Positions 26,380-38,393 of a stretch of 64,000 nucleotides of DNA are shown piece by piece. The notes beneath the pieces are model-generated. The model saw nothing but the letters and a program-made list of their open reading frames with translations. It was not told the DNA's origin and made no database searches. The number at the start of each line of letters is the position of its first letter. Positions within the stretch are counted from its first letter, which is position 1. The DNA comes from Sorangium cellulosum. GTDB taxonomy: Bacteria; Myxococcota_A; Polyangia; Polyangiales; Polyangiaceae. The stretch is taken from positions 558,001-622,000 of the forward strand of contig NZ_CP012670.1 of the NCBI RefSeq assembly GCF_004135735.1, in the 5' to 3' direction. A program made the translations under genes and the position numbers.

Positions 26380-28170
26380 ATGGAGCCACCGGTGATCGCT
26401 GCCCTGCTCGTCAACCTCCTCCGCCTGCTGCTGCTCCCGGTGAGCGCGCTCCGGTGGGCGTTTGCTGCACCACGGGGCGGGTATGTCGTCCTCGAAATCG
26501 ACGGCCGGGTGGTCGATCTTCAGCCTCCCCGGGTCCGGGTCTCCCTCTCGGTGCGTCCGAGGAAGAGGGCGCCGCTCTCGGTGGAGCGCGTCCGGGAGCT
26601 CGGAAAGCACCTGATGAAGGACGGCCGCCCCCGGGGGTTGCTGCTCCGGATGCGGTCGGTCCACGCGGGGCCCGCGGTGGTCGCCTCGCTCAGGGACGCG
26701 CTCCTCGAGATCCGGGCGGGCGGCAAGGACGTGGTGGCGTACCTGCCGATGGGCGCCGACAACACGATGCTCCAGCTCGCGTCGGCCGCGCGGGCGATCG
26801 TGGTCGGGCCGGAGACCCTGGTGTCGCCGCTCGGGTTCGCGGTGGAGGGCCGCTACGTGCGCCGCGCGCTGGAGCAGGCCGGCGTCGAGCCCGAGGTGTT
26901 CGCGAAGGGCATGTACAAGAACGCGGGCGAGGTGCTCGTGCGCGACACGATGAGCGCGCCGCAGCGCGAGCAGGTCGGCGCCCTGCTCGACGCCCGGCTC
27001 GGCGACCTGACCGCGGCGCTCGCCCAGGGGCGCCGGGTCGATCGCGAGACGGCCGCGCGCTGGATCGACGAGGCGCCGTACGGCGCGGAGCAGGCGGTGG
27101 CGCAGGGCATCGTGGATGCGGTCGCCTACGAGGACGAGCTCGAGCACCTGCTCGCGGCGGGGCTGCTCTCCGGCCCGACCCCCTCGCGGGGCGTCGGCGC
27201 GGCCGATCCGGCGGGCGGGGGCGCCGCGGCCGCCCGACCCGCGCGGGCGCGCCTCGTGACGGCGGGCCGCTACCTCGGCGCGCGGCGGGCGCTCTCGCTG
27301 CGGCCGGTCTTGCCGCGGCCCATCATCGGCGTCGTCGAGGTGCACGGCGCGATCGTCAGCCGCGCCCACTTCCGGGGCGCCTCGCTCGCCAGCGAGGAGC
27401 GGCTCGTCGCGAGCCTGCGCTCGGCCCGCCAGAACCCGCGGATCCGGGGGGTGATCCTCCACATCGACTCGCCGGGCGGCTCCGCGCTCGCGTCGGACAG
27501 GATCCACCACGAGGTCACCCGCCTGGCCGAGGTGAAGCCGGTCGTGGCGTGCCTCTCGAACGTGGCGGCGAGCGGCGGCTACTACGTGGCGGCGGCCGCG
27601 CACGCGATCGTCGCGCAGCCGCAGACCATCACGGGGAGCATCGGCGTGGTCTCGGCGCGCTTCACGCTCGGGCCGCTGCTCGATCGCCTCGGCGTGTCGA
27701 CGGACGTCGTGAAGCGCGGCGCCCGGGCCGATCTGTTCTCCCCGTCGCGCCGGCTCGATCCTGGGGAGCGGGCGGTGGTGGAGCGCGAGCTCGACGCGTT
27801 CTACGCGACGTTCCTCCGCGTCGTCGCGCGCGGCCGGCGGCGCCCGATCGAGGAGATCGAGCCGCTGGCGCAGGGGCGGGTCTACAGCGGCGCGGACGCG
27901 CAGGCGCGCGGCCTCGTCGACATGCTCGGCGGCTTCGAGCGGGCGCTCCACGAGCTGCGCCAGATGATCGGGCCGAGGGCGGCGGCCATCGAGCCGGTCA
28001 TCGTGCGCGCGTCGCGGTACATCCCGCCGCCGCCGCTGCTCCCGGCGCCGGTGCCGGCGCTGCTCGAGATCGTCGGGTTGCGACGGGTGGCGGACCCGAT
28101 CGCGCTCGCGATCCACTGCGAGGGGGAGCGCGTGCTGGCGTACTGCGCGGAGGCGGACGGGCTCGAATGA
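26380..28170 (+). CDS. sppA: Signal peptide peptidase SppA (67K type)
   Basis: A 596-residue membrane-anchored serine protease with a tandem ClpP-like fold that degrades released signal peptides. An N-terminal hydrophobic anchor (about 4-30) is followed by two domains. The catalytic Lys is in FAKGMYKNAGE in the first domain and the catalytic Ser in NVAASGGYYVAAAA in the second, with HIDSPGGS shaping the oxyanion hole. The two-domain length matches the E. coli type rather than the short Gram-positive type. The ATG at 26380 begins the anchor. Confidence 0.92.
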   Translation: MEPPVIAALLVNLLRLLLLPVSALRWAFAAPRGGYVVLEIDGRVVDLQPPRVRVSLSVRPRKRAPLSVERVRELGKHLMKDGRPRGLLLRMRSVHAGPAVVASLRDALLEIRAGGKDVVAYLPMGADNTMLQLASAARAIVVGPETLVSPLGFAVEGRYVRRALEQAGVEPEVFAKGMYKNAGEVLVRDTMSAPQREQVGALLDARLGDLTAALAQGRRVDRETAARWIDEAPYGAEQAVAQGIVDAVAYEDELEHLLAAGLLSGPTPSRGVGAADPAGGGAAAARPARARLVTAGRYLGARRALSLRPVLPRPIIGVVEVHGAIVSRAHFRGASLASEERLVASLRSARQNPRIRGVILHIDSPGGSALASDRIHHEVTRLAEVKPVVACLSNVAASGGYYVAAAAHAIVAQPQTITGSIGVVSARFTLGPLLDRLGVSTDVVKRGARADLFSPSRRLDPGERAVVERELDAFYATFLRVVARGRRRPIEEIEPLAQGRVYSGADAQARGLVDMLGGFERALHELRQMIGPRAAAIEPVIVRASRYIPPPPLLPAPVPALLEIVGLRRVADPIALAIHCEGERVLAYCAEADGLE

Positions 28171-28405
28171 GGCGTGCGCGCGCCGGGGACAGCGGACCCG
28201 GGGCAGCGCTCCGGGTGGACTCTGGGAAGCCAGGAAGGGTGGAGGTGGGCGAGGGGGCGCCTTCGTCGGCCGTTTCGGGCGGCTTTCCAGGCGGCGGGTC
28301 GTTATTTTGTCGCGGGAGAAGCTGTGAGTAATCTGTGCGCCTGGTGGGTAGCACCTGTTCAGAACTGAGCAGGGAGCTCGGGGATGACCGCAGCGGACGA
28401 GCGAG

Positions 28406-28452
28406 ACCCCATATGTGGGCCCTGTTTGACCCGAGATCCCAAGATGTAGCGG
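28406..28452 (+). promoter_or_regulatory. Candidate pair of NrdR boxes upstream of nrdJ
   Basis: Two 16-base sites, ACCCCATATGTGGGCC (28406) and TCCCAAGATGTAGCGG (28437), match the core of the NrdR box at 9 and 10 positions and start exactly 31 bases apart. Paired boxes spaced by about three helical turns are the family hallmark for ribonucleotide reductase promoters. A TTGACC at 28426 lies between them. The nrdR gene itself is not in the window. Confidence 0.45.
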
Positions 28453-28537
28453 TTCTCCTTGACGCCCACCGCGTTCGCGGGTTTGCTAGCGAGCGCGTGG
28501 CCGCCGCGTCTGACGCATCCGCATGTCGGCGCACGCC

Positions 28538-28558
28538 TTTCAGGCAGGGTGCCTGAAA
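28538..28558 (+). ncRNA. Perfect 9-bp hairpin in the nrdJ leader
   Basis: TTTCAGGCA, a GGG loop and TGCCTGAAA form an uninterrupted stem. No T-run follows, so it is more likely a leader element than a terminator. It lies between the candidate NrdR boxes and the nrdJ start. Confidence 0.5.
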
Positions 28559-28595
28559 CTATGCTCACTGCTCGGAATACGGATAGTTTGAGCAG
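28556..28595 (+). ncRNA. Interleaved pairings in the nrdJ leader
   Basis: AAACTAT (28556) can pair with ATAGTTT (28583) and CTGCTC (28568) with GAGCAG (28590), in A-B-A'-B' order. The first pairing shares three bases with the preceding hairpin. This could be a pseudoknot or a pair of competing stems. It matches no riboswitch I can recognise. Confidence 0.35.
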
Positions 28596-28688
28596 GTAGT
28601 CGGGGAAAAGCGTCGGAGACCGTGGAGAGCGAGGCGAAAGGGCCTTGGCGTTCTCCAGGGAACTCTTTGTGCTTTCGATCGGACCCGG

Positions 28689-28720
28689 GCCACCGACCGG
28701 TGCGGTGGCTCACAGGAGGA
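28689..28720 (+). promoter_or_regulatory. Hairpin beside the nrdJ ribosome-binding site
   Basis: GCCACCG (28689-28695) and CGGTGGC (28703-28709) form a perfect 7-bp stem around a 7-base loop, ending four bases before the ribosome-binding site AGGAGGA (28714-28720). The site is seven bases from the ATG at 28728. The stem could modulate access of the ribosome. Confidence 0.45.
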
Positions 28721-28727
28721 CTTGGAA

Positions 28728-32147
<3,420 letters not shown>

Positions 32148-32156
32148 GAGGCGACG

Positions 32157-32345
32157 GGCGGGGGTGGGGGTGGTGGGGGGAGGGGCCGGTGGGGGGGCAC
32201 CCACGAACTCGCGCCTTGTGATGGCTATGGCCATGAGAACGGACGGAGACGGGTCCGGACGGTGACGCTGCGATGAGGGCCGGCGCTCGGATTCGTGGGG
32301 CCCGCCCCCCCACCGGCCCCTCCCCCCACCACCCCCACCCCCGCC
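32157..32345. repeat. Perfect 42-bp inverted repeat after nrdJ
   Basis: Arms at 32157-32198 and 32304-32345 are exact reverse complements over 42 bases, with a 105-base spacer; a further CCCACGAA match continues inward with a two-base offset. One strand of the arm is almost pure G with single T, A and CC interruptions, so it can also form G-quadruplexes. It begins nine bases after the nrdJ stop in a convergent gap and could end transcription from either side. Confidence 0.92.
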
Positions 32346-32402
32346 AGATGATGGGGAGGAAGGGGGACAGGATGCGATCGCCTGGAAAATCGCGACGGCG
32401 TA

Positions 32403-32826
32403 GGCCGACCGATCGAGGTTGAGGCAGCGGAGGTTGGCCGACCGAGGTTGACCGACCGAGGTTGGGAGGTTGACCGACCGAGGTTGAGGTTGGCCGACCG
32501 AGGTTGAGGTTGACCGCCGAGGTTGAGGTTGGCCGGGCCGAGGTTGACCGACCGAGGTTGACCGACTGAGGTTGACCGACCGGAGGTTGGCCGACCGAGG
32601 TTGACCGACCGAGGTCGACCGGACCGAGGTTGAGGTTGGCCAGGTTGAGGTTGGCCGACCGAGGTTGACCGACCGGGGTTGAGGTTGACCGGGTTGAGGT
32701 TGACCGGACCGAGGTTGGGGTTGGCCAAGGTTGGGGTTGGCCAGGTTGGGGTTGGCCGAGGTTGAGGTTGGCCGACCGAGGTTTCCACCCGTCGAGGTTT
32801 CCACCCGTCGAGGTTTCCACCCGTCG
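32403..32826. repeat. Degenerate GAGGTTGACCGACC repeat array
   Basis: About 25 copies of a 14-base unit and a 6-base sub-unit (GAGGTT or GGGGTT) are intermixed over ~380 bases; the array ends in three exact 16-base units CGAGGTTTCCACCCGT starting at 32777. It fills most of the nrdJ-thiL convergent gap. The remaining 32827-33056 shows no gene. No reading frame is maintained, since neither 14, 6 nor 16 is a multiple keeping one phase. Confidence 0.85.
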
Positions 32827-33056
32827 ACCCGGGGAGCGCCGCGCCGGCGGAGCCCGCCGCCCCCGAGCCAGTGGGTGAGGGGGGCCCGTAACGCGCTCGC
32901 GGGGCCACCGCCGCTCGCGTTCGCCGCTGTCGTGGCGCGAGGCGAGCTGGCGGTTCGCGCGGGGGCGAACGACGCGCCTTCGAGCGCCGCGACGGCGACG
33001 CGGGAACCCGTAGGCGCCACCCCGAGCAGGCGCGTCGCCTGCAGCCGGCAAGCGCG

Positions 33057-34100
33057 TCACGCGAAGTGGTCGTACCCCCGCGCCACGAGGCTCGTGAGCT
33101 GCCCGTCCGGCTCGAGCAGCGCCACCTCGCTCGCGCCCTCCTCGCGCGGCGCGCAGCGGCCGATCGTCACGAAGCCGGGGAGCGCCCCGACGCCGGGACC
33201 CGCGACCGCGACCGCATAGTCCTCGCCGCCGTGGAGCGCGAGCTCCAGCGCGTCCGCGCCGAGCAGCGCCGCGGCCTCGCGGAGGTCCGGGCCCACGAGC
33301 GCCGAGGGATCGAGCAGCACGCGCACGCCGCTCGCGCGCGCCAGGTGCGCCAGATCCGCGGCGAGGCCGTCGGAGATGTCGATCGCCGCGCGCGCCCCCA
33401 CGGCCGCCCGGAGGCCCGCCTCGATGCGCGCCAGCGGCCTGCGAAAGGCCTCGATCGCCCGCTCGGCCGCCGCGCTGGCCGGCGCGATGCCCCGGTCGAG
33501 CAGCGCGAACCCCGCCGCGGCCAGGCCGACCGGGCCCGCCAGGGCGAGCGCGTCGCCCGGCCGCGCGCCGTCGCGCCGGAGCGGCGCGGGCGCGGCGCCG
33601 AGCGCCGTCGTGGTGATCGAGATCTCCCCGCCCCGGGAGAGGTTCCCGCCGACGATCGCCGCGCCGAGCGCGTCGCACGCCGCGCGCTGACCCCGCGCGA
33701 GGGCAAGGAGCTCGTCGTCGCCGACATCCCGGGGCAGCACCAGCGCGGCGAGCAGGCCGACCGGGCGCGCCCCCATCGCCGCCAGATCGCTCGCCGCGGC
33801 CATCGTCGCCCGGTAGCCGAGATCCTCGAAGCTCAGGAGATCGCGCCGGAAATGCACGCCCTCTACGGCGCTGTCCACCGTCCAGACCAAGAGCTCCTGC
33901 GCCCCGGCGCTCGCCCCGCCCCGCGGCCCCCCGGGCGCGCTCTCCGCGGGGACCGCGTCCGCGGGGGCGGCGGGCGGGAGCGCCGCGGGCGCGAGGATCG
34001 CGGCGTCGTCGCCGATGCCATAGAGCACGCGCTCCCCGGCCGCGCCGCCGAGCACGGCGCGCAGCATCTCGATGCGCGTCCACTCGGAGCGCGCGGTCAT
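33057..34100 (-). CDS. thiL: Thiamine-monophosphate kinase ThiL
   Basis: A 347-residue enzyme that phosphorylates thiamine monophosphate to the active pyrophosphate. It has the PurM-like ATP-binding fold with GIGDDAAIL, TVDSAVEGVHFRRDLLSFED, AASDLAAMGARP, IVGGNLSRG, AIDISDGLAADL and ALHGGEDYAVAVA. An Ala/Gly/Pro-rich insertion (about 38-68) is atypical. The ATG overlaps the stop of the histidine kinase gene as ATGA, so it is the last gene of a three-gene coupled operon. A housekeeping vitamin gene at the end of a signalling operon is odd. Confidence 0.92.
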   Translation of the reverse strand: MTARSEWTRIEMLRAVLGGAAGERVLYGIGDDAAILAPAALPPAAPADAVPAESAPGGPRGGASAGAQELLVWTVDSAVEGVHFRRDLLSFEDLGYRATMAAASDLAAMGARPVGLLAALVLPRDVGDDELLALARGQRAACDALGAAIVGGNLSRGGEISITTTALGAAPAPLRRDGARPGDALALAGPVGLAAAGFALLDRGIAPASAAAERAIEAFRRPLARIEAGLRAAVGARAAIDISDGLAADLAHLARASGVRVLLDPSALVGPDLREAAALLGADALELALHGGEDYAVAVAGPGVGALPGFVTIGRCAPREEGASEVALLEPDGQLTSLVARGYDHFA

Positions 34101-35698
34101 TGGAAGACCGGCGGCGCCCCGACGCTGTTCGCCGGCGCGCCCGCGGCCGTGGGCAGCTTGACCACGAACACGGTGCCGCGCGGCTCGTTCGTCTCGATGC
34201 GGACCGTGCCCCCGTGCGCCTCGACCAGGCGCTTCACGATCGACAGGCCGAGCCCGGTGCCGCCGTGCTCCCGGGTCGAGCTCTGATCGACCTGATAGAA
34301 CGGGTCGAACACCTTCGAGCGCTCGCCCGGCGCGATGCCGATCCCCGTGTCCACGACGCGGATCTCGACCGCCTGCTGGAGCGGCGCGACGAGCACCAGG
34401 CCGGGGAGATCGTCGCCCTCGTCGCTCACCGCGCGCGCGACGAGCTGCACCTCGCCGCCCGCCTCCGTGAACTTCACCGCGTTCTCGACGAGGTTGATGA
34501 ACACCTGCCGCAGCCGGTCGCCGTCCCCGAGCACCGGCGGGAGGTCGCCCTCGGCGTCGATGCGGAGATCCACCCCCTTCTTCGTCGCGGCCGGCGCGAT
34601 GGTCGACGCCGCATCGTGGAGCATCGGGGCGACCGCCACCTCGGCGCGGCGCACGATGAGCGTGCCGCTCTCGAGCTTCGAGAGATCGAGCAGGCTCATG
34701 ATGAGCCCGAGCAGCTGCTCGCTCTTCGACCGGATCGTCTCGATGAACTCGCGCTGCTCATCGTTCAGGGGGCCGCCGATGCCCTCGGCGAGCATCTCGC
34801 TGTAGCCCATGATCGACGTGAGCGGCGTCCGGAGCTCGTGCGAGACCGTGGCCAGGAAGTTCGACTTGAGCCGGTCGAGCTCCTTCAGCCGCTCGTACGC
34901 CTGCTCCAGCTCGGCGTTCTTCTGCGAGAGCTCGCGGAAGCTCTCGCGGATCGACGCGACGTGCATCGTCGAGGTGAGGAGCGATTTGTGCCCGCTGAAC
35001 AGGATCAGATCGAGGACGGCGCGGAGGTGATCCGCGATCTCGCCGAGCCGCTCCGGCCGGAGCCTCGCGAGCCGCGGCGCAGGCTCCGCCGCGCTGGCAG
35101 GATCGGGCGGCGCCGCCGCCTCGACCGGCGCCGCGGGCGCCCCCTCACTGTCCTCGGGCAGGTACGGGCCGAGGATCGATCGGCCGATCGTGCGCCCGTC
35201 GTACTCGATCGGGAACACCTGGTAGAGCGCGCCGCTGAAGCGGGGATCCGTGAGCTCGTCGCCGACCGGCGCGCCGCGCCGGGCCGCCCGATCGGCCGGG
35301 GCAGCGCCGGGCCGCCGGACGTGCTGCTCCTCGCCGACCGGGCCGCCCGGAGGCTCGAGCGCGCCGGACTCCGCGAGCGTCACGCCGCTGGTCGACTGGA
35401 TCCGGATCGGCAGGCCGAACAGCCTGTGGAACGACGCCGCCATCTCCCCGAGCGCCCCGCGATCGACGAGATCCTCGAGCGAGAGCGGGCCGATGCCGAC
35501 CAGGTCCACGATCGGCGCGGCCGCGGGCGGCGGCAGCGTCGCGGGCTCGGGCGCGCCCTGCGGCCCGTCGCGCTTCGAGGCGCCGGACGCGTCCGCCGTG
35601 CGGGCAGACGGCACCGGCGCGGAGCCCGGCACGCCGAGGAGGTCCTCGTCGTCGAGGCCGCAGCCCGCCGGCGTCTCCTTGTGGGCGTCGGGCCTCAC
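34097..35698 (-). CDS. PocR-type sensor histidine kinase
   Basis: A 533-residue soluble histidine kinase with no membrane span. After a disordered leader, residues ~70-190 resemble a PocR-type ligand-binding domain ([41 protein letters not shown]). A coiled coil (about 240-268) leads to the HisKA box [18 protein letters not shown], then the ATPase boxes [21 protein letters not shown] and [10 protein letters not shown]. No receiver domain or cognate regulator is adjacent. The GTG at 35698 overlaps the GTPase stop as GTGA; a start at 35827 would overlap that gene by 130 bases and is less likely. Confidence 0.88.
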   Translation of the reverse strand: MRPDAHKETPAGCGLDDEDLLGVPGSAPVPSARTADASGASKRDGPQGAPEPATLPPPAAAPIVDLVGIGPLSLEDLVDRGALGEMAASFHRLFGLPIRIQSTSGVTLAESGALEPPGGPVGEEQHVRRPGAAPADRAARRGAPVGDELTDPRFSGALYQVFPIEYDGRTIGRSILGPYLPEDSEGAPAAPVEAAAPPDPASAAEPAPRLARLRPERLGEIADHLRAVLDLILFSGHKSLLTSTMHVASIRESFRELSQKNAELEQAYERLKELDRLKSNFLATVSHELRTPLTSIMGYSEMLAEGIGGPLNDEQREFIETIRSKSEQLLGLIMSLLDLSKLESGTLIVRRAEVAVAPMLHDAASTIAPAATKKGVDLRIDAEGDLPPVLGDGDRLRQVFINLVENAVKFTEAGGEVQLVARAVSDEGDDLPGLVLVAPLQQAVEIRVVDTGIGIAPGERSKVFDPFYQVDQSSTREHGGTGLGLSIVKRLVEAHGGTVRIETNEPRGTVFVVKLPTAAGAPANSVGAPPVFQ

Positions 35699-36387
35699 AT
35701 ACGCCTCGCCAGGAGATCGCCCACCGAGCTCGTCACCCCGAGCTGACGGGCCGCGCTGTTCAGGAGCTCCTCCCCGCTGATCGACAGCCGCTTCGAGAGT
35801 TGGTGCGTCTGGTCGAGCGTCTCCCACGTGAGGTGGAGCAGGCCCATGAACGTCTCCACCGTGCCCATGCCGCGCGTCGCGATCGCCCGGTACACCGGCT
35901 CCTTGCCCCGCGCCGCGAGCCGCGCCAGCTCCTCGTCGCTCCGGATGTCGGGGAGGTCGCGCTTGTTGAACTGGATGACGAGCGGCATCCTCGCGAGATC
36001 GAGGCCGTTCTCGCGCAGGTTGTGGCGGAGGTCGAAGAACGCCTCGGCGTTGCGCTGCGTCTCGGAGACCTGCGAGTCGGCGATCAGCGCGACCCCGTCG
36101 GCGCCCTGGAGGACGAGCCGCCGCGTGGCCGCGTGCATCGGCTGCCCGGGCACGGTGAAGAGCTTGATGCGGAGCGAGACGTCGCCGTCCTTCGCGCGGA
36201 AGGTGAGCGGCAGGAGATCGAAGAACAGCGTGCGATCGTCCTGCGTCTCCAGGGTCATCAGCCGTCCGCGAGCGTCCGACCCGGCGAGCCCGTGCAACGA
36301 GACGAGGTTCGTCGTCTTGCCGCTGAGCGCCGGGCCGTAATAGACGAGCTTGATCGTCACTTCACGGGCTGCGAAGTCGAGCTGCAC
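35695..36387 (-). CDS. MglA-like small Ras-superfamily GTPase
   Basis: A 230-residue GTPase like myxobacterial MglA, which controls cell polarity and motility. It has a P-loop GPALSGKTTNL (18-28), the MglA-type switch II FTVPGQPMHAATRRLVLQG, ADGVALIADSQ, and the guanine-specificity motif QFNKRDLP. It is longer than MglA (195 residues) at the C-terminus, and no mglB is adjacent, so it is a paralogue rather than MglA itself. The GTG start has a weak ribosome-binding site. It heads the operon with the histidine kinase and thiL. Confidence 0.88.
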   Translation of the reverse strand: MQLDFAAREVTIKLVYYGPALSGKTTNLVSLHGLAGSDARGRLMTLETQDDRTLFFDLLPLTFRAKDGDVSLRIKLFTVPGQPMHAATRRLVLQGADGVALIADSQVSETQRNAEAFFDLRHNLRENGLDLARMPLVIQFNKRDLPDIRSDEELARLAARGKEPVYRAIATRGMGTVETFMGLLHLTWETLDQTHQLSKRLSISGEELLNSAARQLGVTSSVGDLLARRM

Positions 36388-36531
36388 AGCCGCATTCTCG
36401 CATGAGCGCCGGACGGTTGGATACCGCCACCGCGCCCGGCCGGGGGCTCCTCCGCCTGGCCCGCGACCCGGCTCACCTCGCCCTCGCCGGGAGGACGGAG
36501 GTCCCGATCGCGGGGCCGAGCGGACCGAGCG

Positions 36532-38349
36532 TCAGGCCGAGCCGCCGGGGGCGTTGGGCACGCTGGAGAGGGGGGGCGGGATCGGCTTGCTCTCGCCGTT
36601 CTCGGGGGTCCAGAGCGCGCTCCGGAGCCCCTCCAGGCGCGAGGTCAGCGCGCGGAGCGCCTCGGCCTGGGCGTCGCAGGCCTTGAGCTGGGTCTCGTCG
36701 CTCGGCTCGGCGCGGGCCCGCTCCTCGCGCGCGGCCTTCAGCACCTCGATCACCTCGCGGTGCAGCTCCTCGCCGGCCGTGACCACCCAGGCGTCGAGCC
36801 GGCTCGCGAACTCCTGGATCATCTCGTCGAGCTTCGGCCCGATCCGCGCGGCGGCCTCGCGCAGCGCCACCGGCGCCATCTCCTTCGCCTTCTTGCGGGT
36901 CTCGGCCTCGACCTTCTCCTTGACGTAGACGGCCAGGACCGGCGCCGCGAGCGCCAGGATGCCGCCGAGCAGGGCGTTCGTGAACATCACGCCGAGCCCG
37001 ATCGTGAAGAGCGCGAAGACGCCGACGTCGTAGCCGAACGTGTCGACCTCGACGTTCGGCGCCTTCACGTCGCCCCCGAGCGCCTCGCCGACCCGCCTGG
37101 CCACGTCGTGCGCGTCCTCCCGGACGAGCGCGATCGTCTTCTCGGCGAGCGCCTCGAGCGCCGTGGCGATCTCCTTCGTCTCGGCCTGCGCCCACTCGGC
37201 GAAGGTGCGCTCCAGGAACGCCCCGAGGTAGACCTTGATCTCGTCGGTGTTGGCCTCGTCGATGATCGCCGGCAGCTGCCGGAGCACGTCGTCGACGAAG
37301 CGGTCGAGGTCGCGGCCCACCCACGCCCGGATGGCGCTCACCTCCTCGCGGATTCCGGCGCGCCGCTCCTCGATCGTGCGCGACTGGCCGGCCAGGTCCT
37401 TCTCGATCATCTCGATGCGGCGGGTGAGCTCGTCCCGCGACATCGCCGTCGCCCGCCGCCGCGCGTCCACGCCCTTGCCGAGCAGGCGCGCGGCCTCGAG
37501 CCCCTCGCCGAGCGCGTTGTCGAGGAGGATGCGCCCGCGCTCCTCCGCGAGGAACCGGGTCAGGTGGTCGAGCAGCTCCGGCATCCCGCTCCCGGCCACG
37601 TCGCCCTCCAGCGCCCGCTCGCTCGAGATGGGGAAGACGACCGGCGACTTCACGAGCCGCGCGAGCTCGCCCCGGATGTAGGCGAGCGCCTCGACCTCCT
37701 CGTCCTGGCTCCAGATGTCGCGCTTGGTCACGACGAAGAGGATCTTGTCGCGCGACTGCCCGAGCAGCTTCTCCTGGAGGAAGACCCGCTCGCTCTCCTT
37801 GAGCGGCTGGCCCGCGTCGATGAGGAACAGGACGGCGTCCGACCGCGGGATGTAGCTGTACGTGATGTCCGCCCGCTGGAGCGAGAGATCGTTCACCCCG
37901 GGGGTGTCGACGAGCACGACGCGCTCGCGCAGGAGCTCGGCCGGGTAGCCGACCTCGAGGTACTGGACCTCGCCCGCGCTCGACGAGCGCGCGCCGCCGA
38001 CGGTGAACGCCCGCACCTCCTCGAACGGCAGGGCCGTGCGCTCGCCCGACGCATAGACCACCTCGGCGCGCGGATCGGCCGCGTACTCGAGGTGATGGAT
38101 GACCGCCGTCGTGGGCGTCACGCCGACGGGGAGGATCGGGGAGCCGAGCAGGGCGTTCACGAACGTCGTCTTGCCGTGGTTGAACTCGCCGACGACGACG
38201 AGGTGGAACCTGTCGGCCTCGAGCTTCTTCACGAGATCGTTCGTGACGCGCGCCGCGACGCTCCTGGCGCCGAGGGCCTCGGCGAACTCCACGAGATCCC
38301 TGAGCGCCCCGGTCACGTCGTCTTTGCGGCTGTGGAAGGATTCGAGCAT
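36532..38349 (-). CDS. Bacterial dynamin-like GTPase
   Basis: A 605-residue large GTPase of the bacterial dynamin-like group, proteins that remodel or protect membranes. The G domain has GEFNHGKTTFVNALLG (P-loop, 54-69), GVTPTTAVIHH (G2), VVLVDTPGVNDLS (G3) and VVTKRDIWS (G4). Long helical stalk segments follow, with a hydrophobic pair near residues 440-485 (FALFTIGLGVMFTNALLGG) that may be a membrane paddle, and a further helical bundle. The ATG at 38349 fits the family start. An M48 protease gene lies 44 bases upstream in the same direction, suggesting an operon. Confidence 0.88.
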   Translation of the reverse strand: MLESFHSRKDDVTGALRDLVEFAEALGARSVAARVTNDLVKKLEADRFHLVVVGEFNHGKTTFVNALLGSPILPVGVTPTTAVIHHLEYAADPRAEVVYASGERTALPFEEVRAFTVGGARSSSAGEVQYLEVGYPAELLRERVVLVDTPGVNDLSLQRADITYSYIPRSDAVLFLIDAGQPLKESERVFLQEKLLGQSRDKILFVVTKRDIWSQDEEVEALAYIRGELARLVKSPVVFPISSERALEGDVAGSGMPELLDHLTRFLAEERGRILLDNALGEGLEAARLLGKGVDARRRATAMSRDELTRRIEMIEKDLAGQSRTIEERRAGIREEVSAIRAWVGRDLDRFVDDVLRQLPAIIDEANTDEIKVYLGAFLERTFAEWAQAETKEIATALEALAEKTIALVREDAHDVARRVGEALGGDVKAPNVEVDTFGYDVGVFALFTIGLGVMFTNALLGGILALAAPVLAVYVKEKVEAETRKKAKEMAPVALREAAARIGPKLDEMIQEFASRLDAWVVTAGEELHREVIEVLKAAREERARAEPSDETQLKACDAQAEALRALTSRLEGLRSALWTPENGESKPIPPPLSSVPNAPGGSA

Positions 38350-38393
38350 GTGCGTTGGACCTCGGCCTTGGGTCGGCGCTGGAAGAGGGGCCC

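Noticed and set aside
28453-28727. Cobalamin riboswitch upstream of nrdJ
   Set aside because: GCGTCGGAGACCG at about 28611 is faintly like the B12 box, but the AGTCAGGAGACCTGCC core, the GGTGAAA segment and the CCACTG element are missing in the right order.
32225-33020. Pentapeptide-repeat protein on the minus strand
   Set aside because: Translations show NLGRP-like pieces, but the underlying unit is 14 (or 6, 16) bases and shifts frame repeatedly, so no frame keeps the A(D/N)Lxx pattern.
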